Shown one piece after another: positions 59,163-64,000 of a stretch of DNA of 64,000 bases. The position numbers and the translations under genes were made by a program. The stretch comes from Xanthostigma xanthostigma. Taxonomy: Eukaryota > Arthropoda > Insecta > Raphidioptera > Raphidiidae. Under the pieces are notes generated by a model that saw only the letters and a program-made list of their open reading frames with translations, was not told the DNA's origin and ran no database searches. Location: contig OY754464.1 of assembly GCA_963575645.1 (NCBI GenBank), forward strand, positions 59,680,948-59,744,947, written 5' to 3'. Position 1 is the stretch's first letter. Each line of letters starts with the position of its first letter.

Positions 59163-59870
59163 AAGTGCCACGAGGGTTCCGTACCGTTATAACTATTTGA
59201 CAATTAGTTTTCTGAGGTTCAGTGTTGATAATAATTGGCAAACTTAATAAAAATTAAGTTTGTCATATAATAATTTCAAATAGGTACTTGTTGTTTTTTT
59301 ATTTTTCCTTTACTTGTGCTATGAGACCTTTCTTTCGTGCCAATTTTTTAGATTCTAGGTCAATAGGAAGTATCCTATAGTAGTTAGGTAGGTAGCTGAC
59401 GCGCAAAAAATATATCGTCGCAACTTTCTGTCGCTTGGTACATAAGCTATTTAAGTAATTATTAAGAGCATTTTTTCTTAGATGATATATAGGCGGAATC
59501 TGGACCCATTTTAAGATACGGGGGATAAAAAAATGTCAAAAATGGCAAAAAAATGGTCAAAATTTAGAAAAATTTCTGCCGCTTCGGTTTTAGGTTTTGT
59601 TAGAGCCAAATGACCGGGAAATACTAGCGGCAAAAATTTTTTACCAATTGCACCCTCTCCAAGCCACTTCTAAGGAAGTAAGTTTAATAAGTCTACTTCC
59701 TTAGGAGTGGCTTGGGGAGGGTGCAATTGGTCAACAATTTTTATTTTATTTTATAGGGCTATGGAGTGAGATTTTTTGATATTAATTTCAACTTGATTCC
59801 TTTATCCATTTCTGAAAAAAATTATCTTAACGATCAAACACACGAACACAAAGTGATTCCGTAAGGGCTT
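59163..59870 (+). repeat. Lepidopteran-type interspersed repeat with insertion
   Basis: Pieces GTGCCACGAGGGTTCCGTAC (59165), TACTTGTGCTATGAGACCTT (59313) and ACAAAGTGATTCCGTAAGGG (59848) belong to a repeat I associate with moth and butterfly genomes. They are in order but interrupted, among other things by a foldback at 59628-59745. A second partial copy starts at 62018. Confidence 0.5.
59628..59745. repeat. Foldback, arms about 50 bp
   Basis: AATTGCACCCTCTCCAAGCC ... AAGGAAGTAAG against CTTCCTTAGGAGTGGCTTGG ... GGGTGCAATTGG, separated by a ~12-bp loop. Confidence 0.75.
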
Positions 59871-62017
59871 CACAACTCTCTAAAAAAATGGGTGCAAGGG
59901 TGTACGCTGTATTTTGTTCGGGGGGAGGGGGACAAGGATTATGAGAGTAAACATGCGTTCGATTATCATACTGCCGTTAATAAAACTATAGTCCAAATGT
60001 TCTGAGTGCAATTCAAATAATTTTCAGACTCCAAGGTTTAACAACGGAAAATAAAAGATGTTCATATAAGCCTAGCGTATTGACTTTTCCCACTTTATTC
60101 CATTATTTTATCCTTTTTAGAAAAAAATTTAAATCCGCTAATGTTCTACGATTCGTTGAACCAAAAATGTACGTACCTATAGTTTAATAAAAATGTTTAT
60201 AGTTTCTCAGCCAATAACTTGTTTTATTTATTTACAACGAAATTAGTTCTTATACAATGACGTTTTCTTTCTATCAATGAGCTTTTCATATAAATATAGA
60301 CAGTGCAGTTTTATCAATGAACGTCATTGGTCGAATATTTACGATTTTTTTTTTCAGGGTTGGCATCATCGATTTCTATACATGGACTGTGAATATTCGG
60401 CTAGTGCTACTAATTAGAAACTTACCTCATGCTTTTAGGATAGCTTTGTCTGATGTTTGTATGAAGTAATTCTTCATCCAAACATCATAATCAACCAAGG
60501 ATCATATTCATCTCTTCGTTGAGATAACTTTACTTCATAGCTTTCTCTACTTTTATAGTAGTAACCGCTTATAGGTTATGTTTACCTACAAACATTTGAA
60601 ACATGTCAGCCAAGTCACAACGTTTCCAATAGCTCAAGATTTTCAAGTTAAAATGGCAGTCAATTAAAGTTTTGCATCAATGTAGCTCTGGTGGTCAAGT
60701 CGAAATTCCAGTCAATCCCAACATTCCAAAATCTTGCGTTTAAAATTCCGAATCAATATGGCGCTGCTTAACATATCAATAACAATCTTGGATCAATATA
60801 GTACAGCAATGCAGGTTCTACACAAAGACCGCCATTCACAGTCCATCTGTGATTGAAACGGGATTATTGTACATCGGAATAAAAAATATGTAAACAATTG
60901 AATCGCAATCGATAGCCCATAGAGGATAAATTACAACTATAGTATCAGAAGCATGCGAGTTAAAAGCAATTTGAAACAGATCCATTGCTGCCAGGGTTAA
61001 ATAGCCTTGACGTACGACCACTTGCTGAGCTGTTAGCCTGTTACTGTACATTAGAATAAATGAGAATAGTTTTACAGCGTGTGTAATAAAAAAAGTCGTT
61101 AAATTGTTTAATAATTATTGCCTTTCCTAATTGTATAAAATGTTTAAAAAAAACTTTGTGTGATTAAGCGAGTCTATCTATTGTATAAAATCTTACAATC
61201 AGTGCTTGGACAATACACCTCTTAAACCAAATTGCATGTGTCTAGAAACACAGAGAAATAGTAGATTATTGACACATCTAGTGGTAAAGGAGTTCGTATT
61301 CGTGTTCAGAGGGTCTTACTGACTTATGGTCGTATTCACCTAACGTAAGCAGTTTCTTTTATTCGGTTCATTTGTTCTTCAGGTAACTATTCCTCCGAAT
61401 AAATAGCGATAATTCAATTCACTAACCATAATTATGTTTACTGCAGGTATAAATTTATTCTGTCTTACTTCCAGGGTATAAATATTTATTCGCCTGATAA
61501 AATAATAATGACCGCCATATAGATCCTAATACCTAACCTATATCTATAGTTGCTCTTGTGAATTTATTTATATGTTGTTTATTAACCTTTTGTAAAGTAT
61601 ATAATTGTTTAATATTAAAGTTAGTGAAAGTTTTGTGTGCAATTGGGTTAGGATAAAACATTAATATTTTGTGATTTTTTTTTGACGTTTACACTAACGC
61701 CATCGGTCGAATTTTTGGGTGAACGTCAAAATATTCAACAAAAAGAGCAAGGAGTATAGTGCAGTGTCTATTTATTCTTTAACTAACTTTTCTACCCGAT
61801 GATTTGTTTAATGAATTGAAAGTAAATTTTATTCTAACGAATACATTTGTTACAAGATTAGTAACTTCTATCTTTAATAGTGTTCGGTAAATATGGGCAT
61901 TAGATAAGAAAAAAAGAAGGATGCCTCGCGCTATGCGTACGATTACGACAATTTGTTGAGCTTGCCAATTGACAAAATTAATTAATTAATAGTTCCAGAT
62001 AGAATTAGAACTTATAT
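59871..62017. other. Noncoding stretch with one hairpin
   Basis: No gene. TGATGTTTG-ATGAAG pairs with CTTCAT-CAAACATCA at 60451-60489 around a 5-nt loop. Confidence 0.4.
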
Positions 62018-62108
62018 TTTTTTATTTTTCTTTTACTTGTGCTACGAGACCTTCCTACGTGCCAAATTTTAATATTCTAAGTCAACGGGAAATATCCTAT
62101 ATTATTCA
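62018..62108 (+). repeat. Lepidopteran-type interspersed repeat, second copy
   Basis: TTTTACTTGTGCTACGAGAC to GGGAAATATCCTATA matches 59290-59385. Related tail pieces (ACTATAAGGCTTCCGTTTTT) lie at about 62610-62655. Confidence 0.6.
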
Positions 62109-62458
62109 TGTAATTTTATTCTATACTGAGCATAGGAATAAAATCGCAATCGAACCATTAAGGTACAAACATATACTTCTGTCTTTTTTTAAGTCGTAAG
62201 CACTGGCGTATCCAGGAGGCCAAAACAAACACGGGGGACCCGGCTTAAGAAATTTCTAATTTGCCCCCTCCTGGGCCCAAAGCTGGGTACGCCCATGTTA
62301 ACGTCATGGAAAAATGCAAAGTTTTTGAAACAGAGATACTTTATTCAGATTGAATGCAAGTACATCAACCAATCCTATCATCGGAGAAATCAGGGAATTA
62401 ATCGAAGAAAGAGACGCAGATATATTTTCGATACGCTTTGTTGCCTTCACTCACCGCA

Positions 62459-62506
62459 CATTGAGTAGATAGACAATGATTCATATAGTAAATTATTAAA
62501 TATATG
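62459..62506 (+). repeat. 48-bp dispersed match, copy 2
   Basis: Same 48 bases as 19344-19391 with one difference. The flanks differ. Confidence 0.7.
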
Positions 62507-62659
62507 GTATTATTAAATACGTTATTTTTGTAAAACTGTATCTTTTTATCGGATTAAATAAACTTGACTATATGAGGTTATCACCGAGAAAAAGTTTTTT
62601 GACGAACAAACAAACTATAAGGCTTCCGTTTTTTCATTCTTAGGTAAGGGTTCCTAAAA

Positions 62660-63392
62660 AAATTATGTCTCCAGTGTCTTCTGTAGGTATTTATCTGCAA
62701 TCCATTAATTAGAGATCAATGGCTATATTAAACAAGCTTATATATTTTCATCATACAAAATATTTTTGTTTTTTATAAAAAAATCATTCACTACAAAAAT
62801 ATTTTTATGTGTTTTATACAGCTGTTAAGTTTAATCTATGACCTTGAACATATAAACAAGCGCAATAAGTATCAGAAATTACGCTTCAATTTATGTTGGC
62901 TGTTGTTATAGTGTTAGACCAAACATTATTATAATCGAGTATTAAGAGCCGCTCCTCGGCTATCATATCCTTATATAAATTTTGTAAGGTCAGTAAGCAT
63001 ATATTTTATTTGGTTGGGTATTGATGTGAGCATATATTTTATACTGGTGAGAAAAAAATATTTTTTTGTGAAACGGAAAGAAAAAAAAACATATTATTAA
63101 TCATTAAAAACATGACAAGTATAGTGGTTGAACTTGAAACTATTTTCATACCATTATCGGCATAATTTTATTATCTCAGTTGACTGGATAAAAAATAAAT
63201 CGAATTTATTTAAATAAAACAAATTGTTAGTTGGTTTAATCTTCATAGGCCCTGAGGATGAAAATATCATTTTCGAAAGTTGACCACAAGCGATACACTG
63301 GTAAAGCTTTTCTTTTAATTATTCCTCAACCAAAATAAATTTTCATCAAACGTATTATTTGGAACAAAATACTAGCAGTTGTTTAATATTAA
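62660..63392. other. Noncoding stretch, nothing recognised
   Basis: No gene or bounded repeat recognised. Confidence 0.4.
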
Positions 63393-64000
63393 CTAGCTTT
63401 ACCTGCGGTTTCGCTTGCGTTATTGACAGTTAATGCATTTTACCGACTACGGCAAAGTCATAAGGAAAAGTTATGATGTTTGCTATCTATTATTTACGTG
63501 TGTAAGCAAATGGTTTATAATATTATATTATATCGATCTATCTAATTTCCTAGGAAATAAAATCAATGTACTAATAATTTATTAATTTATTATATTTTCA
63601 GTATTTTGGTAGATAAGAGCGCCTAGTTTTTGAGTTATTCGTGAAATACCGCTTGAAAATTTCAATGATAAATCGAGATTTTCAATCGCAAATAACTCGA
63701 TAAATATCGATCCAAATAAATAACTTCATAGGGCATTTTTTGCTTAAAATTCAATGATGTATCGATTCCTGGGGTTAATTTTGCCAAAAAAAATGTCTAC
63801 CCCCAGGATGAAAGTACACATTGACACTACCTATATAATTTTTGTTCCTTGAGCTACTTACTGCTAAAGTTTCATTAAAATCGGTGCTGTTTCTTAGAAT
63901 TCGTGGGTGAAAACCGTTGGGGACTGGACTATAAAGGGAAATTGTATTTTTGTTCTTTGCGCCATAACTCTTAATACCTTAGTTCGATTTCATTGAAATT
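63393..64000 (-). mobile_element. Helitron-like 3' end, runs off the window
   Basis: Minus-strand end GCAAGCGAAACCGCAGGTAA followed by AGCTAG and T. The interior phrase AAATCGGTGCTGTTTCTTAG is of the kind seen in insect repeats. The 5' end lies beyond the window. Confidence 0.45.

Overview
The window is gene-poor, AT-rich insect DNA. I could not support any host protein-coding gene. Several repeats look like those common in Lepidoptera: short Helitrons starting TCTATACTAATATT and ending in a GC-rich CTAG terminus, interspersed pieces around 59-62 kb with 'GTGCTA(C/T)GAGACCTT...CGTGCC', and piggyBac-, hAT- and pogo-like miniature elements. A moth or butterfly is therefore my best guess, from repeat style alone.

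The centrepiece is a complete Ty3/gypsy LTR retrotransposon at 39185-46646 on the + strand. It has two 1302-bp LTRs in which I see no difference, a primer binding site matching the 3' end of tRNA-Lys(CUU) apart from one extra A, an intact gag (40807-42060), an overlapping intact pol in the -1 frame (protease, reverse transcriptase, RNase H, integrase; to 45278) and a polypurine tract. The gag/pol overlap carries a GGGAAAC slippery heptamer in the correct register, then a 6-nt spacer and a predicted stem-loop: a textbook -1 ribosomal frameshift signal. The element sits inside an (AT)n tract that is itself inside an older dispersed repeat; an uninterrupted inverted copy of that repeat lies at 105-577, so both empty and filled sites are in the window.

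Left part (1-39 kb): foldback elements (2321-2553, 7530-7915, 8177-8331, 14341-15114, 36316-36800), a PIF/Harbinger derivative that still carries a decayed transposase N-terminus (6033-6825), Helitrons (3411, 12915, 14219 and 29526), a TTAA-flanked piggyBac-like element (15950-16732), hAT-type MITEs with 8-bp target duplications (18908, 22077, 27046, 32810), a pogo-like MITE (35040), two copies of an ~0.8-kb element (16947, 37240), and LINE remains: a reverse-transcriptase pseudogene (27767-28763 -), a 3' fragment (21088-21640 -) and three further copies of its 3'-terminal hairpin.

Right part (46.7-64 kb): a second LINE 3' fragment (48393-48937 +), a long-TIR element (50033-50995), an inverted copy (52300-53000) of the 22980-23690 repeat, a Helitron with a tRNA-Lys-derived module (54738-55347), a TTCACTA-rich element (57809-58592) and further foldbacks and dispersed repeats. 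One short ORF at 51232-51390, with a hydrophobic N-terminus and a Cys-rich tail, is the only host-like coding candidate and is weak. All boundaries and similarities were judged by eye.
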